From: Metapseudomonas otitidis
Lineage (GTDB): Bacteria; Pseudomonadota; Gammaproteobacteria; Pseudomonadales; Pseudomonadaceae
Direction: 5' to 3'
NCBI RefSeq assembly: GCF_900111835.1
Contig: NZ_FOJP01000020.1
Location: 78,549-142,548 of the forward strand
Length of the DNA stretch: 64,000 nt
Positions within the stretch are counted from its first letter, which is position 1. The number at the start of each line of letters is the position of its first letter. The position numbers and the translations under genes were made by a program. The notes below the pieces were generated by a model. The model was not told the origin of the DNA. It did no database searches and saw only the letters and a list, made by a program, of their open reading frames with translations. Positions 33,227 to 41,807 of the stretch are shown piece by piece.

Positions 33227-33302
33227 GGGTCGTTAGCTCAGTCGGTAGAGCAGTTGGCTTTTAACCAATTGGTCGTAGGTTCGAATCCTACACGACCCAC
33301 CA
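33227..33302 (+). tRNA. tRNA-Lys (TTT)
   Basis: 76 nt, acceptor GGGTCGT/ACGACCC, D-arm GCTCAGTCGGTAGAGC, anticodon TTT in CTTTTAA, T-arm GTAGG/CCTAC and encoded CCA. It is last of the operon and followed by a terminator at 33341-33369. The accessory biosynthetic genes start downstream. Confidence 0.98.
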
Positions 33303-33340
33303 TATAGACGATCGCCCAGGCATCTCCTGGTCGACGACGA

Positions 33341-33369
33341 GAAGCCCACCTGAACAGGTGGGCTTTTTC
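33341..33369 (+). terminator. Terminator after tRNA-Lys
   Basis: AGCCCACCTG-AA-CAGGTGGGCT perfect 10-bp stem followed by TTTTTC, ending the tRNA operon. Confidence 0.92.
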
Positions 33370-33906
33370 GTTTCTGCTCGTTCGATCCGGCGCGCCGGGT
33401 CATCCACCAGACCTTCCGCGACTTCCTACCCGCTGCCTCCGGCGCCTGCCTGCGTCCGGTTGTCGCAGTTACCCATTCTTTTCAGGTCTGCTGGCCGACA
33501 TCGTCTGTCTGGCGCGTTCCGTCGAACGCCGTTTCGCCTGCCCGTCTTCCGCTGCATCCGTTCAGGTCTGGAATCGGACCTGTCGGGTCTGATTCCCCCG
33601 CCTTATCCACCGCGAATGCCCTGTCATGCACATGGTCTTTCCTCGTCCCAGGGGCTGGGAAAGACTCCGCCCCACGTCAGAACGGCCCGGGACACCACCA
33701 CCACCACCCGGCCGGGCGTGCCGGGCCCGCCCCCTGCAATCCGACCCCATCGGCCGCCCCGCGGCTGGCCGAAGGAGAAGGCTGGGCGGCCCGACGGGAT
33801 AGGGATCCCCGTAGAGGTTGCGAATGTAGAGCAGTACGCAAGCGGGTATCCGGATGCCCTCTACATGACCACGTTTCACCAAGGGCACGCAGCCAGGAGA
33901 GGGAAC
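33370..33906 (+). promoter_or_regulatory. Gene-free 540-nt leader before the biosynthetic cluster
   Basis: No credible gene is seen here. Visible elements are TTCAGGTCTG twice (33481-33490 and 33561-33570), a CGGGTCTG variant near 33579, and an 8-bp inverted repeat GTCTTTCC/GGAAAGAC (33635-33642 and 33658-33665) with a C/G-rich loop. AGGAGAGGGAAC just before the first gene is its ribosome-binding site. The region should contain the cluster promoter, but no clear -35/-10 pair is visible. Function of the repeats is inference. Confidence 0.4.
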
Positions 33907-35232
33907 ATGAGCAACACAAGCGCCGGGGTGAAGGGCAAGGACGTCCAGATCGCCAAGGAAGTAGCTGTCCCGCAGGACTTCGAAACGCCAGAAACCATTT
34001 CCAGGCGGAGCTCGGTCAGGCTCGCCAACATCCGCAAGGCCGGAGAATCCAAGCGCACCGCCAACGACAGCCAGCTGGTCTGGTTCGACAGCGCCCAGCT
34101 GGCCAGCAAGCGCCCCGACGACGGCATCTTCGTCCGCGTCATCAACTCGCTCTACACCGGCATCGTCCTCTATATGGACAACCTCGCCGAACTGCTCCCC
34201 GCCGTGCCGGCGCGCATGCATGTGGTGCTGCGCCTGCGCAACGCCGCCGAGCTCAAGGCCTTCCGCGAGGGCGCGGACTTCGAAGCCTTCAAGAAGGGCG
34301 CCGCCGCCCGCAACCGCTCCGTCGCCCTGAACGACGCCGAAGCCCTGGCCGAACTGGGCCAGGACGGCCTGCTCACCTGCTTCACCAGCTACGTGGACGA
34401 CCGCGACAGCCTGCTCGGCGCCATCGACCAGGGGTTGCGTTTCAACTACCTGTGGATCCTCTTCCGCGACCCCACCAACATCCCCCTGGAGCTGGTGATC
34501 GCCTCGCTGCAGCCAACCTCCACCGTGCTGATGAAGGAGATCAAGGCGCCCACCGACGTCGACGACGCCATCGTCTCCTACGGCGTGATGGAATACGGCG
34601 CCGAAGGGGTGATCTTCTCCCCCCGCGACCACGGCGTGATGAGCGAATTCCTCGCCCGCATGTCCCAGGCGCAGAGCTACGCCAACCTCAACATCCAGGT
34701 CGGCACCGTCATCGACAGCCGCCCCGTCGGCATGGGCTACCGTGCCTGCATCGACGCCGCCACCCTGTTCGAGCCCGACGAAGGCATGCTGGTCGGCAGC
34801 ACCTCCCAAGGCGGCGTGCTCTGCTGCCCCGAGGTCTACTTCCTGCCCTACATGGAACTGCGGCCGTTCCGCGTCAACGCCGGCGCCGTGCACTCCTACG
34901 TGTTCAACACCGACAACCGCACCGACTACATGAGTGAGCTGAAGGCCGGCTCGCCGATCATGATCGTCAACTCCAAGGGCAGGGTCCGCCGCGCCGCCGT
35001 CGGCCGCATGAAGATCGAGCAGCGCCCGCTGCGCCTGATCGAAGTGGAGTTCCCCGGCAAGGAGCGGGTCAACGTCCTCATGCAGGACGACTGGCACGTG
35101 CGCATCTTCTCCGACGCCGCCAAGCCCCTGAACATTTCCGAGCTCAAGCCCGGCGACAAGGTCCTCGGCTACGTCACCGAGCCCGGGCGCCACGTCGGCA
35201 TCAAGATCAACGAATCGATCATCGAGAAATAG
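33907..35232 (+). CDS. 3-dehydroquinate synthase II family protein (GriH/AroB'-like)
   Basis: Archaeal-type DHQ synthase family (MJ1249, PF01959). In archaea these enzymes cyclise and deaminate the aldolase product to 3-dehydroquinate; the Streptomyces homologue GriH forms 3-amino-4-hydroxybenzoate. The 441 residues carry the family core in the C-terminal 200: VGMGYRA-type PVGMGYRACIDAATLF, EGMLVGSTSQGGVL, RPFRVNAGAVHSYVF, YMSELKAGSPIMIVNSKGR and a final ELKPGDKVLGYV. It is longer than typical (350-380) through an N-terminal extension of about 70 residues. ATG 33907 has AGGAGAGG upstream. The next gene encodes its usual aldolase partner 8 nt away. Confidence 0.85.
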   Translation: MSNTSAGVKGKDVQIAKEVAVPQDFETPETISRRSSVRLANIRKAGESKRTANDSQLVWFDSAQLASKRPDDGIFVRVINSLYTGIVLYMDNLAELLPAVPARMHVVLRLRNAAELKAFREGADFEAFKKGAAARNRSVALNDAEALAELGQDGLLTCFTSYVDDRDSLLGAIDQGLRFNYLWILFRDPTNIPLELVIASLQPTSTVLMKEIKAPTDVDDAIVSYGVMEYGAEGVIFSPRDHGVMSEFLARMSQAQSYANLNIQVGTVIDSRPVGMGYRACIDAATLFEPDEGMLVGSTSQGGVLCCPEVYFLPYMELRPFRVNAGAVHSYVFNTDNRTDYMSELKAGSPIMIVNSKGRVRRAAVGRMKIEQRPLRLIEVEFPGKERVNVLMQDDWHVRIFSDAAKPLNISELKPGDKVLGYVTEPGRHVGIKINESIIEK

Positions 35233-35240
35233 AGGGCGCC

Positions 35241-36038
35241 ATGAGCTACATCAGCAGAGTTCTCCGAGAACGGCGGCTGTTGTTCCCGGCCTCGCGCCGC
35301 GGCCTGATCGTCCCCATCGACCACGGCCTGACCCTCGGACCGATTGCCGGCATGACCCAGACCGCCGACTTCGAGAAGTGGATCGGCAGCGACCACATCA
35401 GCGCCATCATTGCCCACAAGGGCCTGATCGAGCGGCTCATCCTGCGGGACATGCTGCACCCGGCCACCGGCATCATCCTCCACCTCAACGGCATGGCCAG
35501 CATCGCCCCCGAGCCCGACACCAAGATCCCCGTCGCCAGCGTCGACGCCGCGTTGGAGCTGGGGGCGGACGCGGTGTCCCTGCAGGTCAACTTCACCGAG
35601 GACAACTTCCAGCACAACGTCGCCCAGCTCGGCGCCATGACCGACGCCGCCCACGCCGCCGGCCTGCCCATCCTCACCATGCTCTACGACAAGGTGCGCG
35701 GGCTCACCGCCCAGGAGCGCCAGCGGCGCCTCAGCCACCTGGTGCGGGTGGTCGCCGAACTCGGCTCCGACGCCGTCAAGCTGGCCTTGCCGGAAACCAG
35801 CGTCGAGTGCACCGAACTGGTGGAGACCCACTGCCGCGACATCCGCATCTTCTTCGCCGGCGGCGAGCGCACCGAAGACGAACGGCTGCTGGCGATGACC
35901 CGCGCCATGCTCGCCAGTGGCGCCGCCGGGCTCTGCGTCGGTCGCAACGTCTTCCAGCATCCCCGCCCCCTCGACCTGCTGCGCCGCCTGGCGGACTGCA
36001 TCCGGGGCGAAACGGAATACCTCAGCCGCGCCGTGTGA
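35241..36038 (+). CDS. Class I aldolase, ADH synthase / GriI family
   Basis: DeoC/FbaB-family aldolase. Homologues condense aspartate semialdehyde with either 6-deoxy-5-ketofructose-1-phosphate (archaeal AroA') or dihydroxyacetone phosphate (GriI). The 265-residue product has VPIDHGLTLGP at the phosphate or Asp site, LTMLYDKVRG (usual Tyr), SDAVKLALPETS with the Schiff-base candidate K180, and the phosphate-binding end IFFAGGERTEDE ... GAAGLCVGRNVFQH. It is 8 nt after the DHQS-II-like gene; the pair together makes a C7 amino ring in known pathways. Which of the two reactions applies cannot be told from sequence. Confidence 0.85.
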   Translation: MSYISRVLRERRLLFPASRRGLIVPIDHGLTLGPIAGMTQTADFEKWIGSDHISAIIAHKGLIERLILRDMLHPATGIILHLNGMASIAPEPDTKIPVASVDAALELGADAVSLQVNFTEDNFQHNVAQLGAMTDAAHAAGLPILTMLYDKVRGLTAQERQRRLSHLVRVVAELGSDAVKLALPETSVECTELVETHCRDIRIFFAGGERTEDERLLAMTRAMLASGAAGLCVGRNVFQHPRPLDLLRRLADCIRGETEYLSRAV

Positions 36039-36085
36039 ATGGAACTCAACCGACGGCCGCCCCGCGGCCGTCCAGGAGAAGGTCA

Positions 36086-38530
36086 ATGGAACACCTCGAC
36101 ATGCGCGCCGACGGCCGCAACGACTACGTGCTGTCCCCCCTCTGGACGGACCTCTTCCCCGAGGGCCTGCTCGGCCAGCTCAGGGCCAACCCCTTCCTCG
36201 TGGCCTGCCGCAACGGCGCGGTGAGCCTCGACCAACTGCGCCACTTCCTCATCCAGCACCACTACTACTCCCAGTACTTCACCCGCTACCTGTGTGCCCT
36301 CATGGGCAGCCTGGCCGACCAGGGCGAGTTCAAGGCCCTGTCCCACAACCTCACCGAAGAGCTCTCCGGCGGCGACAGCGTCGACATCTCCCACGCCGAG
36401 CTGTACCGCCGCTCCATGGACCTGATGGCCGCTGCCCCGCGCAGCCGCCCGCTGCTGGACGGCACCCGCCAGCTCATCGACGCCATGTTCCGCCACTGCC
36501 GCAGCAGCGACCCGCTGGACGGCCTGGCCGCACTCTGCCTCGGCGCCGAAGCCATCGTCCCGCTGATCTACGGCCCGGTGCTCGACGCCCTGCGCAGCCA
36601 CAACGCCCCGGCCGAGGCCGAGCACTTCTTCGTCCTGCACATCGAAGAGGACGAGCAGCACGCCATCGTCATGCGCGACATCATCGACCGCATGCTCGGC
36701 GAGCGGCCCTACCTGCGCAGCCGGGTCATCGCCATCGGCGAAGAGATGGTCCACCTGCGCATGAACATGCTCGCCGAACTGGTCGGGCAGGGCAGCGGCA
36801 CCGGCCAGGCCCAGGGCACCCTCACCAGCCCCGACGCCCTCCAGGCCCTGCGCGCCGACGCCAGCCTCGGCAGTGCCAACTTCCTCGACCGCTGCCTGGC
36901 CCTGAGCACCACTGCCGACCAGCCGTTCCTGTTCCTCGACCGGCCGCTGCACCTCCTGCAGGGCGCCCCGGTCAGCGCCCTCGGCCTCAACGACCTGCAG
37001 CGCCACCGCATGGCCCTGGCCGACTGGTACCTGCAACAGGGCGTCAAGCCCGGTGACGTAGTGGCCGTCAGCGTCGAGGACGGGCTCATGCCCATGCTCC
37101 ACTACCTCGCCCTCACCAGCCTCGGCGCCGCCATCTCCCTGATGAACCCGGCCATGCCCGCCGAGTTCGGCCTCGCCTACATGGCCGAGAACGGCTTCGA
37201 GCGCCTGGTCACCGACAGCGCCACCCTGGCCACCAGCGCCTTCGTCCGCCAGTGGCGCAACCAGGCGCCCCAGGCCGTGCTCGACGTCAGCCTGTCGCGC
37301 CTCGACCCGGACCCGCAGCTGCCCGCCTGGTGGCCGCTGGAGCCCGAGGACTCGACCCTGGTCATGCTCAGCCACACCTCCGGCACCACCGGCCTGCCCA
37401 AGGCCGTGCGCTTCGAGCACCGGCAGTTCTTCATGGGCAAGCGCGCCCGCATCGGCCGCTTCGCCGAAGGTCCCGACGAGCGCCTGCTGACCGCCCTGCC
37501 GCAGTCCCACTCGGCGGCCATCAGCCACCTGGAGACGGCCATCCTCCATGGCATCCCCACCTACGTGCTGGGCACCCAGGACGGCCAGGCCCTGCGCGAA
37601 GCCATCCGCTACTTCCAGCCCACCACCGTGGTCGCCTTCCCGCGCAGCTACGTGCTGCTGGTGGACGGCGGCATCCACCCCGGCGAATTCCCCGGCGTGC
37701 GCCGCTGGTTCGCCATGGGCGACGCCTCCCACCAGAGCCACGTGCGCGCCATCCTCGACGGCGCCCCGCAGTCGCGCTTCATCGACGCCTTCGGCAGCTC
37801 CGAACTGGGCATGGCCCTGTTCCGCAGCGAATCCACCCGCGAATCCCTGGCCGACCAGCGCTCCATCGGCCGCCCGGTGGACATCGCCGTGGCCAAGGTC
37901 CTCGACCCCCGCAGCGGCGAAGAGGTGAAGCCCGGCGAAGTCGGCCTGCTGGCCGTGCGCTCGCCCACCGTCACCTCCGGCTACTGGAAGCAGCCGCAGA
38001 AGACCGTCGAAGCCTGGCGCGGCGGCTACTTCCTCACCGGCGATGTCGCCTACTGCCGCGACGGCGAGTTCTTCCAGATCGACCGCGCCGTGGACGTCAT
38101 CGAAGCCACCGGCGGTGCCCTCTACACCCTGCAGCTGGAAGAGGCCGCGCAGCAGGTGGAAGGCGTCTGCGACGTCACCGTGGTCGGCGTCGACCCCGCA
38201 CATGCCGAGGGCACCCGCGTGCTCGCCATCGTCCTGCCCGAACGGCAGGCGCTGGACCAGGCCGCCACCCTGGCCGCCCGCGTCCTGCCCGCCCTGCACC
38301 AGGCCGCCGCGCGCCGGGGCGTGACCCTGGCGAACGGCGAACTGGCCGTGGCCGTGGCCAGCGACCTCGCGTTCCTCCCCGTCGGCGCCACCGGCAAGGT
38401 CCTCAAGCGCCGCCTGCGCGGCCTGGCCGAGACCCTGCTGGCCGGCCAGCACGAACAGGCCCTGCTGCACCTGCAGCGCCAGGCCGGGGAATCCGAACGC
38501 CCGCTGGCCTCCACCGGAACCGAGCGCTGA
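36086..38530 (+). CDS. Fusion of haem-oxygenase-like diiron oxidase domain and acyl-adenylating (ANL) enzyme
   Basis: The 814-residue product is a two-domain fusion. Residues 1-235 are an HDO/TenA-PqqC-like helical domain with candidate iron ligands E92, H103, E155, H185, D189 and H192 (HIEEDEQH), the pattern of CADD-type oxidases. Residues about 265-790 are an ANL ligase with SHTSGTTGLPKA (429-440), FGSSELG, FLTGDVAYCRDG and GATGKVLKRRLR with the catalytic Lys. HDO members N-oxygenate amines, cleave C-C bonds or build p-aminobenzoate; ANL enzymes activate carboxylates. No carrier protein is nearby, so the acyl acceptor may be CoA. ATG 36086 follows AGGAGAAGG. Confidence 0.8.
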   Translation: MEHLDMRADGRNDYVLSPLWTDLFPEGLLGQLRANPFLVACRNGAVSLDQLRHFLIQHHYYSQYFTRYLCALMGSLADQGEFKALSHNLTEELSGGDSVDISHAELYRRSMDLMAAAPRSRPLLDGTRQLIDAMFRHCRSSDPLDGLAALCLGAEAIVPLIYGPVLDALRSHNAPAEAEHFFVLHIEEDEQHAIVMRDIIDRMLGERPYLRSRVIAIGEEMVHLRMNMLAELVGQGSGTGQAQGTLTSPDALQALRADASLGSANFLDRCLALSTTADQPFLFLDRPLHLLQGAPVSALGLNDLQRHRMALADWYLQQGVKPGDVVAVSVEDGLMPMLHYLALTSLGAAISLMNPAMPAEFGLAYMAENGFERLVTDSATLATSAFVRQWRNQAPQAVLDVSLSRLDPDPQLPAWWPLEPEDSTLVMLSHTSGTTGLPKAVRFEHRQFFMGKRARIGRFAEGPDERLLTALPQSHSAAISHLETAILHGIPTYVLGTQDGQALREAIRYFQPTTVVAFPRSYVLLVDGGIHPGEFPGVRRWFAMGDASHQSHVRAILDGAPQSRFIDAFGSSELGMALFRSESTRESLADQRSIGRPVDIAVAKVLDPRSGEEVKPGEVGLLAVRSPTVTSGYWKQPQKTVEAWRGGYFLTGDVAYCRDGEFFQIDRAVDVIEATGGALYTLQLEEAAQQVEGVCDVTVVGVDPAHAEGTRVLAIVLPERQALDQAATLAARVLPALHQAAARRGVTLANGELAVAVASDLAFLPVGATGKVLKRRLRGLAETLLAGQHEQALLHLQRQAGESERPLASTGTER

Positions 38531-38556
38531 GCGCGCCCACGAACAAGGACCGAACC

Positions 38557-39270
38557 ATGACCCAGGCCACCTTCCAACCCGACGCCCTCGCCTCGGTGCG
38601 CCAGCGGCTCGCCGCCGCCCAGGCCGACCAGCAGGACGAATACGAATGCATGGGGCGCCGCTTCATCGTCCAGGACGGCGTATTCCCGCCCACCCACTTC
38701 CAGTCCACCGGCATCTTCACCCGCCACCTGCCCTATCCCCGGGGTGGGCGCTTCCTGGAGATCGGCTGCGGGGCCGGCGTCACCGCCGTCACCGCCGCCC
38801 TCGAAGGCTGCGCCGTGGTGGTGGCCAGCGACATCAGCGCCGATGCCGTCGCCAACACCCGCGCCAACGCCAACCGGCATGGCGTCGCCGCGCGCATGTC
38901 CATCCGCCAGGGCGACCTGTTCGACGTGCTGGAGGAGGGCGAGCGCTTCGACGTCATCTTCTGGAACTCCAACTTCGTCTTCGTCGAAGCCGACCACGTG
39001 TTCGACGCCGCCATCATGCTGGCCTTCTGCGACCCGGGGTACGCCGCGCACCGGCGCTTCCTCGACGAAGCCCCGCGCCACCTCGCCCTCGGCGGCATGC
39101 TGCTGATGGGCTTCAGCAGCCAGGGCGACGGCCAGGCCCTGGAGGCCCTGCTGCGCGAGCACGGCTACGCCTCGCGGGTGATCGCCTCGGTCAGCGGCCA
39201 GGGCGACGGCGCGCCGCGCTACGACATCCTCCAGCTCCTGCCGGGTGCCCACGCACCGGCCGGGGCCTGA
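38557..39270 (+). CDS. SAM-dependent methyltransferase, HemK/PrmC-like fold
   Basis: 237 residues with motif I FLEIGCGAGVTAVTAA (68-74 core), acidic D92 after strand 2 and a QGDLFDVL motif. The PrmC NPPY position reads N137-S-N-F140, so glutamine methylation is unlikely, and a small aromatic O- or N-substrate is possible given the cluster. It starts 26 nt after the fusion gene with CAAGGACCGAACC upstream. Substrate not known. Confidence 0.8.
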   Translation: MTQATFQPDALASVRQRLAAAQADQQDEYECMGRRFIVQDGVFPPTHFQSTGIFTRHLPYPRGGRFLEIGCGAGVTAVTAALEGCAVVVASDISADAVANTRANANRHGVAARMSIRQGDLFDVLEEGERFDVIFWNSNFVFVEADHVFDAAIMLAFCDPGYAAHRRFLDEAPRHLALGGMLLMGFSSQGDGQALEALLREHGYASRVIASVSGQGDGAPRYDILQLLPGAHAPAGA

Positions 39271-39289
39271 GCCCACGGGAGCGATCGCC

Positions 39290-41014
39290 ATGCACGACAC
39301 CCTCAAGGCCCCGGTGGCCATCGTCGGTGGCGGCCCGGTGGGGATGATGCTCGCCCTGTTCCTGGACCGTCACGGCGTGCCGGTGGTGCTGTTCAACAGC
39401 GAGCGCACCACCCGCTGGCACCCCAAGGGCAACACCCACAACGCCCGCACCATGGAGCACTACCGGCGGCTCGGATTGTCCGACGGCATCCGCCGGCTCG
39501 GCCTGCCCGCCGACCACCCCCGGGACGTCGCCTACTTCACCCGGCTCAACGGCTGGGAGCTGGCGCGCCTGGACATGCCCGCCGAGCGCGAGCGCCTGCA
39601 GGCGGCCCGCCAGGCGCCGGACACCGACCAGGTGCCCGAGCCCCTGCTGCGGGCCAACCAGATGTATGTCGAGCGCTTCCTGCTGGACCACCTGCGCACC
39701 CGCCCCGGCATCCAGCTGCGTTTCGGCTGGCGGGTCGACGACTTCCAGCAGGACGCCGACGGCGTCAGCCTGCATGCCGTCGACAGCGCCGGGCAGGCTG
39801 CCGACGAGCACTGGCGCGCCGACTACCTGGTGGGCTGCGACGGCGGCCACAGCTTCGTCCGCCGTCGCCTGGGCATCGGCTACCTCGGCCCGGACGGCAG
39901 CACCGGCGGCTTCCTCAGCGGGCGCATGTTCTCCAGCCACGTGCGCATCCCCGACCTGCACCGGCGCCTGCTGCCGGACCGCAAGGCCTGGATGTACAAC
40001 GTCGTCGCCCCGGAAGGGCGCATGCTGCTGATCAGCCTGGACGGCGCCGACGAGTTCCTGCTCATGACCCAGGCCCGCAGCCACGACGAGATGCCCCAGG
40101 ACGACGCGGTGATCCGCTCCATACAGCGGGGCATCGGCGAGCCCGTCGAGGTCAGCGTGCTGGCCCATGCCGTCTGGCACGGCGGCCTGGCCCTGGTGGT
40201 CGAGCGCTTCGCCGATCGCCGGGTGCTGCTGGCCGGCGACGCCACCCACCTGTTCTCGCCCACCGGCGGTTTCGGCATGAACACCGGCATCGACGGCGCC
40301 GCCAACCTCGCCTGGAAGCTCGCCGCCGCCGTGCAGGGCTGGGCCGGCGACGGGCTCCTGGCCACCTACGAGCTGGAGCGCCGCCCGGTCACCCTGCGCA
40401 ACACCCACGCCGCCCGCCGCCTTACCCAGCGCGTCGGCCAGGTGGACGTGCCCGCCGAGGTCGAGGACCCGGGGCCCGCCGGCCAGCAGGCGCGGGCGCG
40501 CCTGGGCGAGGCGCTGCAGCAGTTCCGCGGGCAGTTCGCCTCCCTCGGCGTCGAGCTGGGCGCCCGCTACGACGGCTCGCCGATCCTCTGGCCGGACGAC
40601 GGCACGCCCCCCGAGGACGACCCGCTGCTCTACCGCCCCAGCACCTTGCCGGGCGGGCGCCTGCCGCACCTGTGGATCGCCGATGGCAGCACCGGCCGGT
40701 GCTCGGTGTTCGACCGGCTGGGCGTCGGCTTCACCCTCCTGCGCAACGGTCCGCAGGCCCCCGAGGCCACGCGCCTGGTGGAAGCGGCACGGGCCCGAGG
40801 CATTCCCCTGGAGGTGGTCGACCTGCCGGCCACCGCCTTCACCTTCTACGCAGTGCAGCTGCTGCTGGTCCGGCCCGACCAGCACATCGGCTGGCGCGGC
40901 GACGCCCTGCCGGAGGATGCCGGCGCGTTGCTGGACCGCCTCGTCGGGCAGGGCGTGGCGGGCATCCAGGCCCCCGGCCCGGTGCTGGGCTGCGTATTCA
41001 GTGCAGTGGGCTGA
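39290..41014 (+). CDS. FAD-dependent aromatic monooxygenase (PheA/TfdB/MhpA type)
   Basis: Class A flavoprotein monooxygenase of 574 residues. GxGxxG motif IVGGGPVG (11-18), DG motif in YLVGCDGGHSFVRRRLGI, and GD motif LLAGDATHLFSPTGGFGMN with D317, followed by a C-terminal thioredoxin-like domain as in phenol hydroxylases. Relatives hydroxylate phenolic rings using NAD(P)H and O2, some with decarboxylation. It is a plausible tailoring enzyme for an aminohydroxybenzoate. ATG 39290 is preceded by ACGGGAGCG; 15 upstream in-frame residues were discarded. Confidence 0.88.
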   Translation: MHDTLKAPVAIVGGGPVGMMLALFLDRHGVPVVLFNSERTTRWHPKGNTHNARTMEHYRRLGLSDGIRRLGLPADHPRDVAYFTRLNGWELARLDMPAERERLQAARQAPDTDQVPEPLLRANQMYVERFLLDHLRTRPGIQLRFGWRVDDFQQDADGVSLHAVDSAGQAADEHWRADYLVGCDGGHSFVRRRLGIGYLGPDGSTGGFLSGRMFSSHVRIPDLHRRLLPDRKAWMYNVVAPEGRMLLISLDGADEFLLMTQARSHDEMPQDDAVIRSIQRGIGEPVEVSVLAHAVWHGGLALVVERFADRRVLLAGDATHLFSPTGGFGMNTGIDGAANLAWKLAAAVQGWAGDGLLATYELERRPVTLRNTHAARRLTQRVGQVDVPAEVEDPGPAGQQARARLGEALQQFRGQFASLGVELGARYDGSPILWPDDGTPPEDDPLLYRPSTLPGGRLPHLWIADGSTGRCSVFDRLGVGFTLLRNGPQAPEATRLVEAARARGIPLEVVDLPATAFTFYAVQLLLVRPDQHIGWRGDALPEDAGALLDRLVGQGVAGIQAPGPVLGCVFSAVG

Positions 41015-41044
41015 TCGACAACCTGATGGCATCAAGGAGGCGAC

Positions 41045-41773
41045 ATGAGTGCATTGGCAAGTGAACGAATCCGGGAACCGGCCCTTGAGGCGAGCGGGCT
41101 GGAATCCGAGTACGCGGACGACGCCCAGGAGAACGCGGCGGCCTTCGCCCTGATCGAGGACGACCCCAACCCGCAGGTGGTCAACGGCGAGCCCGAAGGG
41201 GCCTCCATCCGCTTCGTGAAGACCGGCGAGACCACCCGTGGCCGCTACCTCATGGCCAAGGTGGAGATCCCCCCGGGCTCCGGCCCGCCGCTGCATGTGC
41301 ACACCCGCACCGACGAGTGGTTCTACGCCCCCGACGGCGGCGTGGTGATGTTCATGGGCACCCGCACCTACACCGACCTGGACAACCCGCCGGACGTGTC
41401 CGGGCGCGACACCATCCGCATGATCCCGATGAAGAAGGGCGCCATGGTGTTCGGCCGGCGCAACCACATCCACGGCTTCGTCAACATCACCGACAAGACC
41501 GTGATGATGTGGCTGGTGTGGACCCCCGACACCCCCGAAGTGACCCTCAAGGACTACTTCGAATCCATCGCCCGGCCGATCCTTCCCGGCGTGCGCGGTG
41601 CCCGCAACAACCCCATCGTCCAGCTCAAGGCCGTCAGCGAAGCACGCGACTACGGAATGATGTTCAGCACCGACTTCTGGCAGTACGCCGAGACGGTGGA
41701 GGAGGGCGAGCCGCCCTTCGGCAAGAACCTGGACGGACTGATCCGGCTCTTCGAGTCCGGCAAACGGAACTGA
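41045..41773 (+). CDS. Cupin-domain protein, probable metal enzyme
   Basis: 242 residues with one clear cupin barrel: PPLHVHTRTDEWFY gives H84, H86 and E91, and NHIHGFVNI gives H141/H143, a complete 3-His/1-Glu metal site. RGRYLMAKVEIPPGSG is the strand before it. Homologues include quercetin-dioxygenase-like cupins and isomerases, so ring oxygenation or cyclisation is possible but unproven. AAGGAGGCGAC is an excellent ribosome-binding site, 31 nt after the monooxygenase. Confidence 0.8.
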   Translation: MSALASERIREPALEASGLESEYADDAQENAAAFALIEDDPNPQVVNGEPEGASIRFVKTGETTRGRYLMAKVEIPPGSGPPLHVHTRTDEWFYAPDGGVVMFMGTRTYTDLDNPPDVSGRDTIRMIPMKKGAMVFGRRNHIHGFVNITDKTVMMWLVWTPDTPEVTLKDYFESIARPILPGVRGARNNPIVQLKAVSEARDYGMMFSTDFWQYAETVEEGEPPFGKNLDGLIRLFESGKRN

Positions 41774-41807
41774 TCCCTCAACACGACATGGAAGAAAAGG
41801 TGAACGC

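Noticed and set aside
33358..33906. 183-codon upstream extension of the DHQS-II-like frame
   Set aside because: Overlaps the tRNA-Lys terminator, shows non-coding composition and lacks homology; the ATG at 33907 has a strong ribosome-binding site.
36083..38470. 795-codon minus-strand frame opposite the HDO-ANL fusion gene
   Set aside because: Antisense shadow with Gly/Val/His/Gln bias; the plus-strand protein has all catalytic motifs.
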